From Verrucomicrobiaceae bacterium (GTDB lineage Bacteria; Verrucomicrobiota; Verrucomicrobiia; Verrucomicrobiales; Verrucomicrobiaceae), in contig JADJPW010000015.1 of NCBI GenBank assembly GCA_016713035.1, forward strand, positions 1-36,945: 36,945 bases of DNA. Reading direction: 5' to 3'. A program made the position numbers and the translations under genes. Below the pieces are notes generated by a model. That model saw only the letters and a list, made by a program, of their open reading frames with translations. It was not told the origin of the DNA and searched no databases. Shown here one piece after another: positions 1-9,581 of the stretch; the stretch's first letter is position 1, and every line of letters begins with the position of its first letter.

Positions 1-110
1 GCAGTCGAGATCGAGTCTTCGCGGATGGATTTGAAGTTTCGGATGGAGAGCTTTGCTGAGTCTTCGCGGCGGGGCCGCGTGAAGCGGTGGAGTGCAGCAC
101 TGGAAAGAGT

Positions 111-199
111 AACGCCCCCAAAGGACGGGTTTGGCAAGGGTTTGCCGAGGGCCGCTTGGGGCGTTGGAGTCGTTCGAGAAACGAACTTGGAAGTTCGTT
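111..199. repeat. Intergenic REP-like inverted repeats downstream of acnA
   Basis: Two hairpin-forming units lie between the window edge and the acnA stop. The first has outer arms AACGCCCC (111-118) and GGGGCGTT (158-165), with a smaller GGCAA/TTGCC hairpin inside (133-146). The second is a perfect palindrome with arms AACGAACTT (180-188) and AAGTTCGTT (191-199) around a GG spacer. A 12-base direct repeat GAGTCTTCGCGG also occurs at about 14 and 58. No gene is visible in 1-207. The compact palindrome resembles REP elements mobilised by RAYT transposases, and one such transposase is encoded at 28987. A role as a transcript end for acnA is also possible. The pairing is seen directly; the REP assignment is inference. 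Confidence 0.5.
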
Positions 200-207
200 C
201 TACGGCG

Positions 208-2886
208 TTAACCCGTTCGCACGCTGGATCTGCGCGCGAGGACGTAGGGCAGGACGCCGCCAGCGCGTAGTAGTCGATTCGACGGGGTGTCGATGCGGAC
301 GACCAGCGGGATGTCGAAGGACGTGTGCCGTCGGACTTGTGGACTGGGAGGGTGGCTATGCTCTGGGCTTGAAGTCGTTGCTCGAGGCCCCAGGGAGGTC
401 GAAGGTGGCATCGGCGAGGTCTTTGACCTGTGTCGTAGTCGGCCTTGTTCTTGAAGTTGCAGGGCAGGGACGCCCATGCCGACGAGGTTGGTGCGGTGGA
501 TGCGCTCGAAGCTCTCCGTGATGACGGCTTTCACGCCGAGGAGACGGGTCCCCTGGCGGCCCAGTCGCGGCTGGAGCCCATGCCGTATTCCTCACCACCG
601 AGATGATGCTTTGGCGTGCCAGCGGCTTTGTAGGCCTCGGCGCGTCGTAGATGCTCAATTTCGGTGCCTGCGAGAATGGCCGGCGTGTCGCCGCCTTCTT
701 TGCCGCGGAGCATGAGGTTCTTGATGCGCACGTTGGCGAAGGTCCGCGGGTCATGACGAGGTCATTGCCGCGCGGCTGCCATAGCTGTTGAAATCGGCCT
801 GCGTGACGCCGTTGTCGGTGAGGCAGCTGCCGGCGGGGGGCTGGCTTTCTTGATGGCTCGGCCGGGCTGATGTGGTCGGTGGTGACCGAGTCGCCGAACA
901 TGCCGAGCGGGCGTGCGCCTTGGATTTCCACGATGTCCCGGGGTCATGTCAAGTCGGCGAAGAAGGGCGGATGCTGGATGGTCGTGTTGCCGTCCCACTC
1001 GCAGACCTCGCCGATGCTGCCCTGGATCTCGTTCCACTGCGGATTCTGCGACGAAAGTCGGTGTAGAGGCGCGGAAGACATCGGGCCGCAAGCGCGGAGC
1101 ATGGCATCGCGCACTTCTTTGGGCGAGGGCCAGATGTCCTTCAATAGACGCCGCTACCGGCGACTACCCGATCCTTGCTCAAATCAATATCGACGGTGCC
1201 GGCGATGGCGTAGACGACGACGAGCGGGGCGACATGAGGAAGTTACCTTGATCTCCCGATGCACGCGGGCCCTCGAAGTTGCGGTAGTCGCTGGCGGAGG
1301 CGACGACATCCTGGCCTTTGACGACATCTTCCAATGCCGGCGTCGAGCGGGCCGGGGTTGCCGATGCAGGTGGTGCAGCCTAGCCGACGATCTGGAAGCC
1401 GAGCTTGCCGGAGCTCGAGCTGAAGGCCGGTCTTGGTGAGGTAATCGGTCACGACGCGGCTGCCTGGTCCGAGGCTGGGTTTTGACGGAAGGCTTCACGG
1501 TGAGGCCCTTCGCGTTCGCTTTCTTCGCGAGCAGACCCGCGGCCGAGCATGACGCTCGGGTTGGAGGTGTTTGTGCAGGTCGTGATGCGGCGGCGATGAG
1601 CACGGAGCCGTCCGGTGATGGTGTCTTTCGTGTCGGCTTTGCTGTTCACGACGACTTCGGCGGGCTTTGAAGGACTCCGCTTTGCCGAAACCACCGGCCT
1701 TCACATCCGCGCCGAGGAGGTCGCGGAACCTTCGTCCTCAAAGCGGGCACCTCGATGCGGTCCTGCGGACGCTTCGGACCGGACACGCGGCACCACGCCG
1801 CTGAGGTCGATCTCCATCTCGGTGGCTGAATTCGAGGCTGCCCTTCTCGGTGGGGATGCCCCACATGCCCTGCGCTTTGTGGTAGGCCTCGACGGTCCTG
1901 CAAAAGCTCCTCGCTGCGGCCGGTGCCGCGCAGGTAGGCGACGGTTTCTTCGTCCACGCCGAAGAAGCCCATCGTCGCGCCATATTCCAGGTGCCATGTT
2001 GGCGATGGTCGCACGATCCGTGACCGGCAGGCTGACCGCACCGGGGCCGGAGAATCCGACGAATTTGCCGACGACGCCGAGCTTGCGCAGTTTCTGAGTC
2101 ACCTCGAGCACGAGGTCGGTGGCAGTGACGCCTTCTTTGAGCGCGCCGGTGAGGTAAACGCCGACGACTTCCGGCACGAGGAAGGTCACCGGCTGACCGA
2201 GCATGCCGGCTTCGGCCTCAATGCCACCCACGCCCCCAACCGACGACGCCGAGGCCGTTGATCATCGTCGTGTGCGGAATCAGTGCCGACGAGCGAATCC
2301 GGGTAATACACGCCGTCTTTCTCCAGCACGCCCTTCGCGAGGTATTCGAGGTTCACCTGATGCACGATGCCGATGCCGGGAGGCACCACTTTGAAGGTAT
2401 CAAAGGCCTGCTCGCCCCATTTCAGGAACTGGTAGCGCTCCTCTGTTGCGCTCAAACTCCAGCGCGAGGTTTTGATTCAGCGCCTGCGCGTGCCGGCGAA
2501 ATCGACCTGCACCGAGTGGTCGACCACCAGATCGACCGGCACCAGCGGCTCGACCATCTTCGGATTCTTGCCGAGCTGCTTCACCTTCGAGCGCATCGCA
2601 GCCAGATCGACCAGCAGCGGCACGCCCGTGAAGTCCTGCAGCACGATGCGGGCAACGGTGAAGGGGATCTCATACTCGCCGGGGCTCTTGGCGTTCCAGT
2701 TCGCGAGATTCTTCATCCGCCTCCGGTGACCTTCTTGCCGTCGAAATTGCGGAGCAGGGACTCCAGCACGATGCGGATGGAAACCGGCAGCTTCGAGACT
2801 TTGCCGATGCCAGCCTGTTCGAGTGCGGGCAGGAGTAAAATTTGCCAGATGAGCCGGAGCTGGTGGTGAAGTTTGAGGGAATTCAT
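208..2886 (-). CDS. acnA: Aconitate hydratase AcnA (broken by many indels)
   Basis: Aconitase of the AcnA/IRP type interconverts citrate and isocitrate in the TCA cycle using a [4Fe-4S] cluster. Its pieces appear in order on the minus strand in alternating frames: LPALEQAGIGKVSKLPVS near the N-terminus, then ARIVLQDFTGVPLLVDLAAM, then the cluster-ligand region around GCTTCIGNPGPLD (about 1340-1400), then GEEYGMGSSRDWAARG (about 545-600), and finally RAGGVLPYVLA just before the stop. The start at 2886 (MNSLKL) and the stop at 208 span 2679 bases, equal to 892 residues, the normal AcnA length. Indels therefore almost cancel over the gene. Near 2830-2870 an extra T and a missing C flank a third-frame stretch reading TTSSGSSGKFYS, which is what AcnA should have there. 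Sequencing error explains this better than decay. A genuine pseudogene cannot be excluded without reads. Confidence 0.9.
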
Positions 2887-2992
2887 TGAGGGGAAGTCGA
2901 GGGAGACTGAGAGATAGCCATGCAACCAGGTTTGACACCCATTTTTTAATGTTCTGAGCGCTGTTTCGACAAAAACCGGGATTCCATACTAT

Positions 2993-3334
2993 ATGCATAA
3001 ACTGATAGAGTTCCTGTGCGCCTGTTCTTTGCCGAGTTGCCCGGTTTCCAAGGAGTGCCTTCAAAAAGGCTTCCGACGAGGAATGCGCGACGTTTCGAAA
3101 TGAACTCGCCGAGTCTCCTGACTCGGGAGACCTCATTCAAGGAACTGGAGGCTTGCGCAAAGCCGCTTTCTCCGCCTCGACGGGCGCGGCAGGTGGATCA
3201 GCCCGTGTAATCTACCTTTGGCTGCCGCATGCCATGCATCATCCTCTTCCATTTCTACACCAAGCAAACGAAAGCCAGCCTCAGTGCCGCTGACAAAAGC
3301 CCTCCGAGAAGCCGTCCATATCATCAAATCCTGA
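2993..3334 (+). CDS. RelE/HigB-type toxin of a toxin-antitoxin pair (frameshifted)
   Basis: Type II toxins of the RelE/HigB fold are small ribonucleases that cut mRNA, usually on the ribosome. Reading across frames gives a continuous family-like protein. It opens with MHKLIEFL, continues with FFAELPGF, then SDEECATFRNELAESPDSGD, LIQGTGGLRKAAFSAS, GGSARVIYLWLP, ILFHFYTKQTKASLSAADK and ALREAVHIIKS, with a TGA stop at 3332. The pattern of a GD-L-I-G-GGLRK block followed by a basic, ARVIY-containing beta strand is typical. The span corresponds to about 113 residues, the usual size. At least three single-base shifts are needed, near 3018, 3046 and 3240-3295. It is divergent from acnA and 11 bases upstream of the antitoxin. 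The family call rests on motif recognition only. Confidence 0.75.
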
Positions 3335-3345
3335 CATTACCAGCC

Positions 3346-3678
3346 ATGAAAGCCAAAGTGAACGAAATCGAATTCAATGCGAAAGCCTCGTCGAGCGAAT
3401 ACAGGCATTCGCCGCCCATGTAAAAAAGCAAAACACCGATGCCCAACATACGCATCACTCAGATGGCCGAGCCGCCGAAGCTGAAACCGCTACCTCCGGC
3501 GGACATCAAACGCATCCGCACTCGCCTCGGTGTGGGCCAGCCGCGCGCGCGCTTGGAACGTGCCGCGGAATACCGCGATCAGTTGGGAAAACGGAGTGCG
3601 CAACCGAAGCGGAGCCGCTTTGAAGCTATTGAGCCTGGTGGAGTCAAAAAGCCGGAGATCTTGGCTGTAGCCAGTTAG
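3346..3678 (+). CDS. HigA-like helix-turn-helix antitoxin (frameshifted)
   Basis: This is the DNA-binding antitoxin expected to neutralise the upstream toxin and repress the pair's promoter. The protein opens MKAKVNEIEFNAK, shifts frame to LVERIQAFAAHVKKQNTDA, returns to LKPLPPADIKRIRTRLGV, shifts again to ARAWNVPRNTAISWENGVRN and SGAALKLLSLVESK, and ends KPEILAVAS at a TAG (3676). The R-x-RLGV...W-VP..T..SWE.G.R.P.GAALKLL pattern is the XRE/HigA helix-turn-helix. The span equals about 110 residues, normal for the class. Its stop overlaps the stop of the convergent minus-strand gene. Autoregulation is known for the family but not shown here. Confidence 0.8.
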
Positions 3679-5161
3679 AACCGGTCTCCGCTCAAAAATC
3701 GACTCCTCACCGCGATCCGCGACTTTGGGGTAGCGGTGGCCACCTCGAGCTGGAGCGTGCACAGTGTTTGGCGGTAGATGGCGTCTGCGGCATCGCCGGC
3801 GGGCCAGTTAGGGCGGCCACGACGGAAGGAGCCATCGGGTTGCTGCGCCTCGAGGATTTGGGAGGAATTGCGCGTTGTAGAAGCGCCAGTCATCACCACC
3901 GGCCTGAAAGAAGGCCCTCTGCGTTTGATAATACCAGCAGTAGAGGTTGCAGTTGCGGTCCCAGTCGAGCGGTTCTGGCAGTCAGGAAGTCGCGCAAAAG
4001 GCCACGCCCTTCTTCACGGCGGCGTTTTTGCCCCTTTGCGAGCGTTTGCAGGCCCAGCAGGCCGCAGCCGGTGAGGCTCCACTGGTTGTATGCTCGTCAC
4101 GGTTGGTTTTGCCGAAGCCACCTTCCTTCGTCTGTTTGGAAACGAGGTAATCGCAGCAGCGGTCGATGGCGCGGTCGAGGCCGTCGATCTTCAGGCCGCT
4201 GTGCTTCGCAGCTTTGAGCGCCTGGTATTGCCAACCGGTCACGGAGAGGTCTTCGCCATGACTCTGCGCACCGTAAGCATGATCGCGACCGCCGTAGGTC
4301 CAGGCACCGCGCTCGTTTTGGCTCGTGAGAATGAGGCGCACCCCTTTTCAAAGGTCTCGCGCAGTCCTGGCAGCCGTGCGCCACCGAAACGGTAAAACGA
4401 ATACATCTCCGAGTGCGTAGGTAGCGATCCCGTGCTCGTAAGCCGCTGAGTTCGCCGTGGTCTGCTCCGCGAGCATGCCGTGCGGGTTTTTGGCCGCCAG
4501 CTCGATGAGCCAGAGCATGCCAGAGCGGACATTGTCGCCATAAAACGGCGAATCCGGAGTCTCGCAGCGGCCGAGGTAGCAAAGCAGCGCCAACCCGGTC
4601 ATTGCGGCCTTTGTTGGAGCGGCCCCAGGAGCCGCCAGCATTCTGCTGCGTCTTCAACCACTCGAGAGAGCGACACCGCCTGCTCCACTGGGCTGCCGCC
4701 GTTTTGGCGGAGTTTTCCAGCCGCGACTCGGGTGGAACATCGTGAATGAAAAGATTCGGTGCACTGGCCAACCAGTTCCCCTGGCCGGAGCCACGAAAGC
4801 CATCCAGGCCATTCGATGCACCGGTATTCATGGTGCTGGCGGCATTGGCGGAACCGAGGCCCGCCCCTGGTTCTGGCAAAACGACATCATCCGGTGCTGG
4901 AAGATGCTCTGGCTTGGCCTCAGCGATCACGAGGCGTGCTTTGGGAGCTTTCTTGGCGAGTGTCTTCACAGCATTTTGCCGCTTTCGATGCTTCAAATCG
5001 TCCGAGCGGCCTGCGGGGATGAAGTCCACCTGCTCGCGGAAAACATCTCGCTTCATCCAGACGAGGCCCATCACGAGAAGGATGGCGGAATGAACTGTGA
5101 TGCTGAGGAGTAAAGAGCTTCCGCCGAGTTTTTGCCAACGTGTGCGTATAGGGGAGTGCAT
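3675..5161 (-). CDS. Membrane-anchored prenyltransferase/squalene-oxidase-repeat protein with TonB-like N-terminus (frameshifted)
   Basis: The N-terminus (MHSPIRTRWQK, then the hydrophobic LLLSITVHSAILLVMGLVW) looks like a TonB-type membrane anchor with VH in the helix. A proline/alanine-rich linker follows. Downstream are alpha-alpha-barrel repeats typical of squalene cyclases and prenyltransferase beta subunits: EWLKTQQNAGGSWG, ALLCYLGRCETPDSPFYGDN, LILTSQNERGAWTYGG, LVSKQTKEGGFGKTNRDEH and EAQQPDGSFRRGRPNWPAGD. The segments fall in at least three frames, so several indels occur between about 3900 and 4700. The total span of about 495 residues fits similar verrucomicrobial proteins. No catalytic DXDD-type motif was recognised, so cyclase activity is doubtful and a binding or scaffolding role is possible. 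It is the last gene of the mla run. The start is the first ATG after the upstream stop. Confidence 0.7.
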
Positions 5162-5211
5162 GGTACTCCCATGACGCGGGAGTGCAAAGCTCGCGGGTCG
5201 GCCGTGAACAC

Positions 5212-5838
5212 TTACCCCCTTCCGCTGGCTCCATTTTCGGCCGGAGGCGAGGGCGGTGATCGTTTCCTTTACGCGGCGGGCGATGGTTTCGGGCTGTTTG
5301 GCTTGGCTGATCCAGACTTTGTACTCACGCTGGCAGCTTGCTGTGAGCTTGGCGAAGCCTGCTGCGGCTTTGGGGCTCTTTTTGAGCGCGGCGGCCAAAG
5401 CGGGCGGCATGGGCCATTCCGCGCGTTTTTTCGTGGGCGGTGGTTTGGCGGTCAAATCGGCATCTAGGGCCACGGCGGCGTGCAAAAGGCGTTTTAGGGC
5501 CTGGGCGTCGAGTTTTGCGAAATCGGTGACTCGAACGGTTTGGATGCTCAGATTGCCTTCTTGCTCGCTAAAGAGCTGAGTGATGCCACGCAGCTCTGTG
5601 CCGCGAAAAAAAGGTGATGCCGAGGTGTTTTTGCAGGCGCTGAGAGCACAGACGAGCTTTCGCCCGCTGAAACAGAGCATGTGCCATTTGATGCTCTCTT
5701 GCAGATCCGGCTCCCAGCGTTGAATCCAGCTCCTGACTTCGCGAGCCATGTTTTGAGAAAATGGCGGTGCGAGATCGAGCCAAGTTTCTGGATCACGAGT
5801 GGGGTGCGGGAGCAGTCCATAGACGTGTGTGGCTCCAC
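5212..5838 (-). CDS. DUF1801 / YdeI-OmpD-associated family protein (frameshifted)
   Basis: The central part has DUF1801 features (PPFSQNMAREVRSWIQ, ESIKWHMLCFSGRKL, ITQLFSEQEGNL). The C-terminal part resembles the YdeI/OmpD-associated domain (PPALAAALKKSPKAAAGF, SCQREYKVWISQAKQPETIA, ITALASGRKW). Around 5610-5660 one missing C and a seven-T run place the conserved LQKHLGITFF segment in another frame between in-frame sequence, which is a compensating pair of indels. The true stop is probably the TAA at 5212, reached after one more shift in a G run; as given, the frame runs on into the next gene. The start is uncertain, with GTG 5838 or ATG 5820 likely. About 208 residues is normal for the family. 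The biochemical role is not established. Confidence 0.65.
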
Positions 5839-5865
5839 GGATGGAGCGGACGAAATGGTGTTGGG

Positions 5866-6959
5866 TCAGTTGCCTTGGAAAAAGCCGCGCTTTTTTCGGC
5901 TGTTCTGGCTGGGGTGCTGGGGCGGGCTGATCCTGCTGTTTGGCCCGTTCCTTGTCGGCGTTGTTTTTGTACCACACGGGGCCACTGGTTTTCATGTTGT
6001 AAAATGAGGTCGTGGAAGTCGGTTTTGAGCTTCGGATCGTTGATGAGCGCTCGAGCAGGCCTTTGCCGTTGGTGATGTTGCGTGCGGCGACGGAGAAGCT
6101 GTCGGCGGCTCCTTTGATGGATTTCATGGTGTCATCGGCACTGGCCATGACTTTGTCGAGCTTGGCGATGGGGGCGTCGAGTTTATCGAGGAGGGGACCG
6201 AGTTTTGCTACTGTCCTCGATGTTTTTGGAGGCGGCTTTGAAGCTGGCGGCGGCTTCTTTGAGATCAGCTAGGGTTTCTTTGAGGTGGGAGACGTTTTGT
6301 TCGGCCGAAAACTTTTTCGTCCACGCGGGAGACGGCTGAGTCGAGCTTGGAGACGGTGTTTTTGATTTTGGTAATGGTTTCATCACTGAGGGCTCCTTGA
6401 TTGAGCTTTGTTGTCGCAGCTTTGATCTCGGCTAGGGCGGGGCGGAGGTCTTTACTGACGGCAGGCTTGAGGTCGTCATCGATGAAGGAGCTGACTTGTT
6501 TGCCGATTTTTCAGCGGCGCTTTGTAGGTTGCTGAGGCCGCCTGCTTCTTTGCCGACGATGATGACGGTTTGCGTTTCGGTGATGAATTTGTCGGAGATG
6601 TGCTTCGGTGGCTCGATATCGACGAAGGCATCGCCCATGAGGCCTGCGGTGGTGATGGTGAAGGTGGACTCGGCGGGGATTTTTTCGCCCTGGAAGATTT
6701 CGAGGTCGATGATGACGGCGTTGAAGTTCTCGTTGTGGCGGGGCTTGTTCTTCACCTTGCCGATGCGCTTGCCAGCGAGGACGACGGGGCTGGCCTCTTT
6801 GATGCCGGAGGCGTCTGGGAAGCTGACGCTGAGGTAAAAGCTGCCTTTGAAGAGATCACGCACGCTGCCGAATTGCAGGATGAGCAGGCTCATCATGAGC
6901 AGGCCGACGGTGAGAAAGAGCCCGACGAGGAGCTCGGTTTTTTTGTCGCGTTCTTCCAT
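5866..6959 (-). CDS. mlaD: MlaD-like MCE-domain lipid-transport protein (frameshifted)
   Basis: This is the periplasmic substrate-binding subunit of an MCE/Mla ABC transporter that moves phospholipids between inner and outer membranes. The N-terminus has short charged residues and one transmembrane helix (VGLFLTVGLLMMSLLILQF). The MCE domain follows (ASGIKEASPVVLAGKRIGKV, TFTITTAGLMGDAFVDIEPP). The C-terminal half is a long helical region (LKETLADLKEAAASFKAASK, DDTMKSIKGAADSFSVAARN) ending near YNMKTSGPVWYKNN. The first 176 residues are intact from ATG 6959. At least three shifts follow. The likely end is GFFQGN at the TGA 5866, reached by correcting a run of six A. It lies 33 bases after mlaF in the same operon. 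Confidence 0.85.
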
Positions 6960-6991
6960 AAAGTTGAGGGGGAAAGGGTGAGAAATGAGGA

Positions 6992-7757
6992 TCAGAAATC
7001 GACGTGGGCGCGGCCGGCGATGAAGTCCTGCACGACCTCGTCATCGAAGGCGCGGAGCTCCTCGCGGGTGCCGAGGAAGCGGATGACGCCGTCCTTGAGC
7101 ATGGCGATGCGGTTGGAGATCTTGAAGAGGCTCTTCATGTCGTGGGGTGACGACGAGGGGAGGTGATGCCGCTGGCGCTCCTGGAGGCGCAGGATGAGCG
7201 TGTCGATGACGTCGGAGACGACAGGGTCGAGGCGAGGAGGTGGGCTCGTCGTAAAAGGATGCACTGGGCGCGGGTGACGACGGCGCGGGCGATGCCAGCA
7301 CGCTTGCGCATGCCGCCGGAGAGATTGACGGGCAGCTTGTCGCCGTGCTTGCCGAGGCCGACGATTTCCAGGGCCTGGGTGACGCGGTCTTTGATTTCCT
7401 TTCGGTCGCGCACGCCGGACTCGACGAGCGGAAAGGCGACATTTGCGCCACGGTGAGGCTGTCAAAGAGTGCGCCGTTTTGGAAGAGCATGCTGACGCGT
7501 TGGCGCACGGGGGCGAGCTCACGCTCGCGCAAGCCATTCACCTGGATGCCATCGACCTCGACGGTGCCCTCGTCTGGCTGCATGAGGCCGATGACGTGCT
7601 TCATGGTGACAGTTTTGCCCTCGCCACTGGGGCCGATGATGCAGAGAGTCTCGCCACGGAAGACATCGAGGTCGATGCCGCGCAGGATGTGCTGCCAGCC
7701 CAGCTTTTTATGCAGGCCGCGGATGCGAATGAAGGGATCTGAGTGGTAATCGACCAT
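6992..7757 (-). CDS. mlaF: MlaF-like ABC transporter ATP-binding protein (frameshifted)
   Basis: ATPase subunit of the Mla lipid transporter, at the cytoplasmic face. Walker A (GPSGEGKTVTMKH) lies near residue 43 and the Q-loop region reads RQRVSMLFQNGALFDSLTV. The signature LSGGMRKRAGIARA occurs in a second frame (about 7290-7330). The D-loop and switch region are in a third frame (DPVVSDVIDTLILRLQER, HDMKSLFKISNRIAMLKDG). The reading ends FIAGRAHVDF. The span of about 255 residues is standard for MlaF. Shifts fall near 7430, 7250 and 7150. The gene starts 21 bases after mlaE stops. Confidence 0.88.
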
Positions 7758-7778
7758 GGTTGCGGCGCATGCGGGGGA

Positions 7779-8576
7779 TCAGACGGCGTTGCCGAGCGGC
7801 CAGATGTAATTCAGCAGGATGGAGAGGAAGAAATTCACGATCAGCATGACGAGCGAAGAGATGACGACGGCACGCGTGGTGCCCATGCCGACGCCGACGG
7901 CACCATTTTCCGCCCGCAGCCCCTGATGGCATGCGACGAGGGTGATAATGATGCCAAAGACGAACCCTTTGATCATGCCGATGACGATGTCCCACTGGTT
8001 CGTGTGATCGACCATGTGGCTCATGAACCAGGATGCCGGAACGCCATAACCATAGACGGCGACAGCATAGGAGGCCATGAGGCCGCAGGTGATGGACTCC
8101 GCGACCAAGATGGGCATGGAGATGAGCATGGCGATAAAGCGCGGCAGCACGAGGAAATCGACCGGATGCACGCCCATGACGCGGAGGGCATCGACCTGCT
8201 CAGTGACCTTCATGGTGCCGATGTCAGCGGCCATGGCGGCCCCGACTCGCCCGCCGACCATCAATCCGGCCAATACGGGTCCGAGCTCGCGGCAGAGTGC
8301 GACGGAGACGATGGCCCCGACGGAGGACTCGACTCCGAAATCGACAAACTTGGCATAGGTCTGGAAAGTGAAGACGGCCCCTGTGAATGCGCCAGTGACG
8401 ATGACGACAGCCTGCGAGCCGTAGCCGATGGAGACAATCTGATGGGCTACAATACCGAGCCGCCATACGCTGTGAATGAAGGCATGGAGTAGATCACGCA
8501 GCAGATACGCGATCTGCCCCATGTAGGAGAGAAAGTGCAGGAAGGTGCGGCCTGGGATGCGGATGACGTCGGTCAC
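7779..8576 (-). CDS. mlaE: MlaE-like lipid ABC transporter permease
   Basis: Intact 265-residue inner-membrane permease of the MlaE family, the channel component partnering MlaF and MlaD. It shows the family's conserved core: VTGAFTGAVFTFQTYAKF, ALCRELGPVLAGLMVGGRVG, AAMAADIGTMKVTEQVDALR and MGVHPVDFLVLPRFIA. About five hydrophobic helices follow, ending LSILLNYIWPLG. The length matches the family (about 260). The start is GTG at 8576; no better ATG precedes the conserved region. It is the first gene of the E-F-D run, and its promoter should lie between 8577 and the terminator at 8686. Confidence 0.95.
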   Translation of the reverse strand: MTDVIRIPGRTFLHFLSYMGQIAYLLRDLLHAFIHSVWRLGIVAHQIVSIGYGSQAVVIVTGAFTGAVFTFQTYAKFVDFGVESSVGAIVSVALCRELGPVLAGLMVGGRVGAAMAADIGTMKVTEQVDALRVMGVHPVDFLVLPRFIAMLISMPILVAESITCGLMASYAVAVYGYGVPASWFMSHMVDHTNQWDIVIGMIKGFVFGIIITLVACHQGLRAENGAVGVGMGTTRAVVISSLVMLIVNFFLSILLNYIWPLGNAV

Positions 8577-8685
8577 GAGATGCGCTCTTTAAGCGAAGGT
8601 GCTGAGAATGGCAATCCTTCAAGCTATCCGAAGATTTTCCTCCAATCCTCTCGCCTAACAGCGAACTACCAAAGCACAGGGCAGC

Positions 8686-8716
8686 AAAAACCCCGTCCGG
8701 CGGAACCAGACGGGGT
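8686..8716 (-). terminator. Rho-independent terminator of the lipoprotein gene
   Basis: Read on the minus strand, the stem arms CCCCGTC and GACGGGG (7 bp, GC-rich) enclose an 11-base loop and are followed directly by a five-T run. It lies about 30 bases past the stop at 8748 and before the mlaE start, so it separates the lipoprotein transcript from the mla operon. Confidence 0.85.
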
Positions 8717-8747
8717 GTGAAAGGAGCAGCTTTGCAAAGAATGGCGA

Positions 8748-9581
8748 CTACTGCGGCGGGACGCGGAAGAGTTTGCCAGTGTAAGGACATTTCACTTCCA
8801 TTCCGACAGGCAGGCCTGTGACATCGACGAGCTGGTGCTTGGCAGCATAAGGGCTATTCACAAAGCCAGGGCGACCGGAGATGGAGGTGCCGTAGGGGAG
8901 ATCAGGAGCAGCGGGGGCCTCGACTTTGGGCTTCGGCAGGGTATTCACAGCAGGGGTGGGCTTGCTGTTATTGAGGGCTGCGACATTGGTGTTCGGGACC
9001 ACGTCTGTTTCCATACGGGGAGCGGTAGGAGTCACTTTGGGCTCAGGAGCCGAGACGATTTTAGGCGTCGTGGAGACTTTAGGAGCAGAGGCGACGGCGT
9101 TGCTGATGCCATTGGGGACCAAGAAGGGCTTCTGCGTGTAAGGGCAGACCACTTTGGAGCCAGCTTCCATTCCACGCACATCGACGAGGCGGGGAGGATT
9201 GGTGAAGGGGGAGCGCACATAGCCAGGAAGCTCTGACGCGACAGTGGCTGTCGGCATCGGAGTGATCTTTGGCTGAGGGAGCACGGGAGCGGAGTCAATG
9301 CGGTCCTCAATCGGAGCGCTGACTTTCGGTGTGCTCACGGCAGGCGTGGTAGAGGCATAGACGCGAGGAGTCTGGATCCTCGGTGCGGCAGCGGCCATCG
9401 GCTGCATACGTGGTGTGCTATTGATTTGCAGAGGAGCTCCATCGCTCATCATAAAGGGGATCAATCCCTGGGACTGAATCTGCCTCCAAGCCTGACCGGG
9501 GGGCAAGGAGCAGGAGGCGAGCATAAACGCAGCCGCACCAGCGCTGGCACGGCAAAGGATGGTCAGAGAACGTGAGTTCAT
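8748..9581 (-). CDS. Proline-rich lipoprotein with two CPYT repeats
   Basis: A 277-residue exported lipoprotein of unknown function. The N-terminal signal ends in a lipobox LASC with Cys24 as the lipidation site. Residues 50-118 are a low-complexity, proline/threonine-rich spacer. Two 38-residue repeats lie at about 119-156 and 238-275. They share 20 of 38 positions, in the pattern PG-V-SP-------LVDV-G---G--V-CPYT-K-F-VP. A second Pro/Thr/Lys spacer separates them. The repeated unit probably folds as a small domain whose single Cys is conserved in both copies. The gene stands alone, with its own terminator and an AT-rich upstream region. A +1 lipid-sorting signal cannot be judged for this phylum. 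Confidence 0.85.
   Translation of the reverse strand: MNSRSLTILCRASAGAAAFMLASCSLPPGQAWRQIQSQGLIPFMMSDGAPLQINSTPRMQPMAAAAPRIQTPRVYASTTPAVSTPKVSAPIEDRIDSAPVLPQPKITPMPTATVASELPGYVRSPFTNPPRLVDVRGMEAGSKVVCPYTQKPFLVPNGISNAVASAPKVSTTPKIVSAPEPKVTPTAPRMETDVVPNTNVAALNNSKPTPAVNTLPKPKVEAPAAPDLPYGTSISGRPGFVNSPYAAKHQLVDVTGLPVGMEVKCPYTGKLFRVPPQ

Noticed and set aside
2932..2992. TTGACA at 2932 as a -35 box for the toxin-antitoxin pair
   Set aside because: No acceptable -10 hexamer lies 15-19 bases downstream.
4097..6148. One 683-residue minus-strand fusion protein
   Set aside because: It joins the mlaD tail, a DUF1801/YdeI protein and a TonB-like protein through indels that hide the stops. The natural stops are at about 5866 and 5212.
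7743..8492. 249-residue Asp/Gly/His-rich plus-strand frame
   Set aside because: It is the antisense of mlaE, and its composition mirrors that gene.
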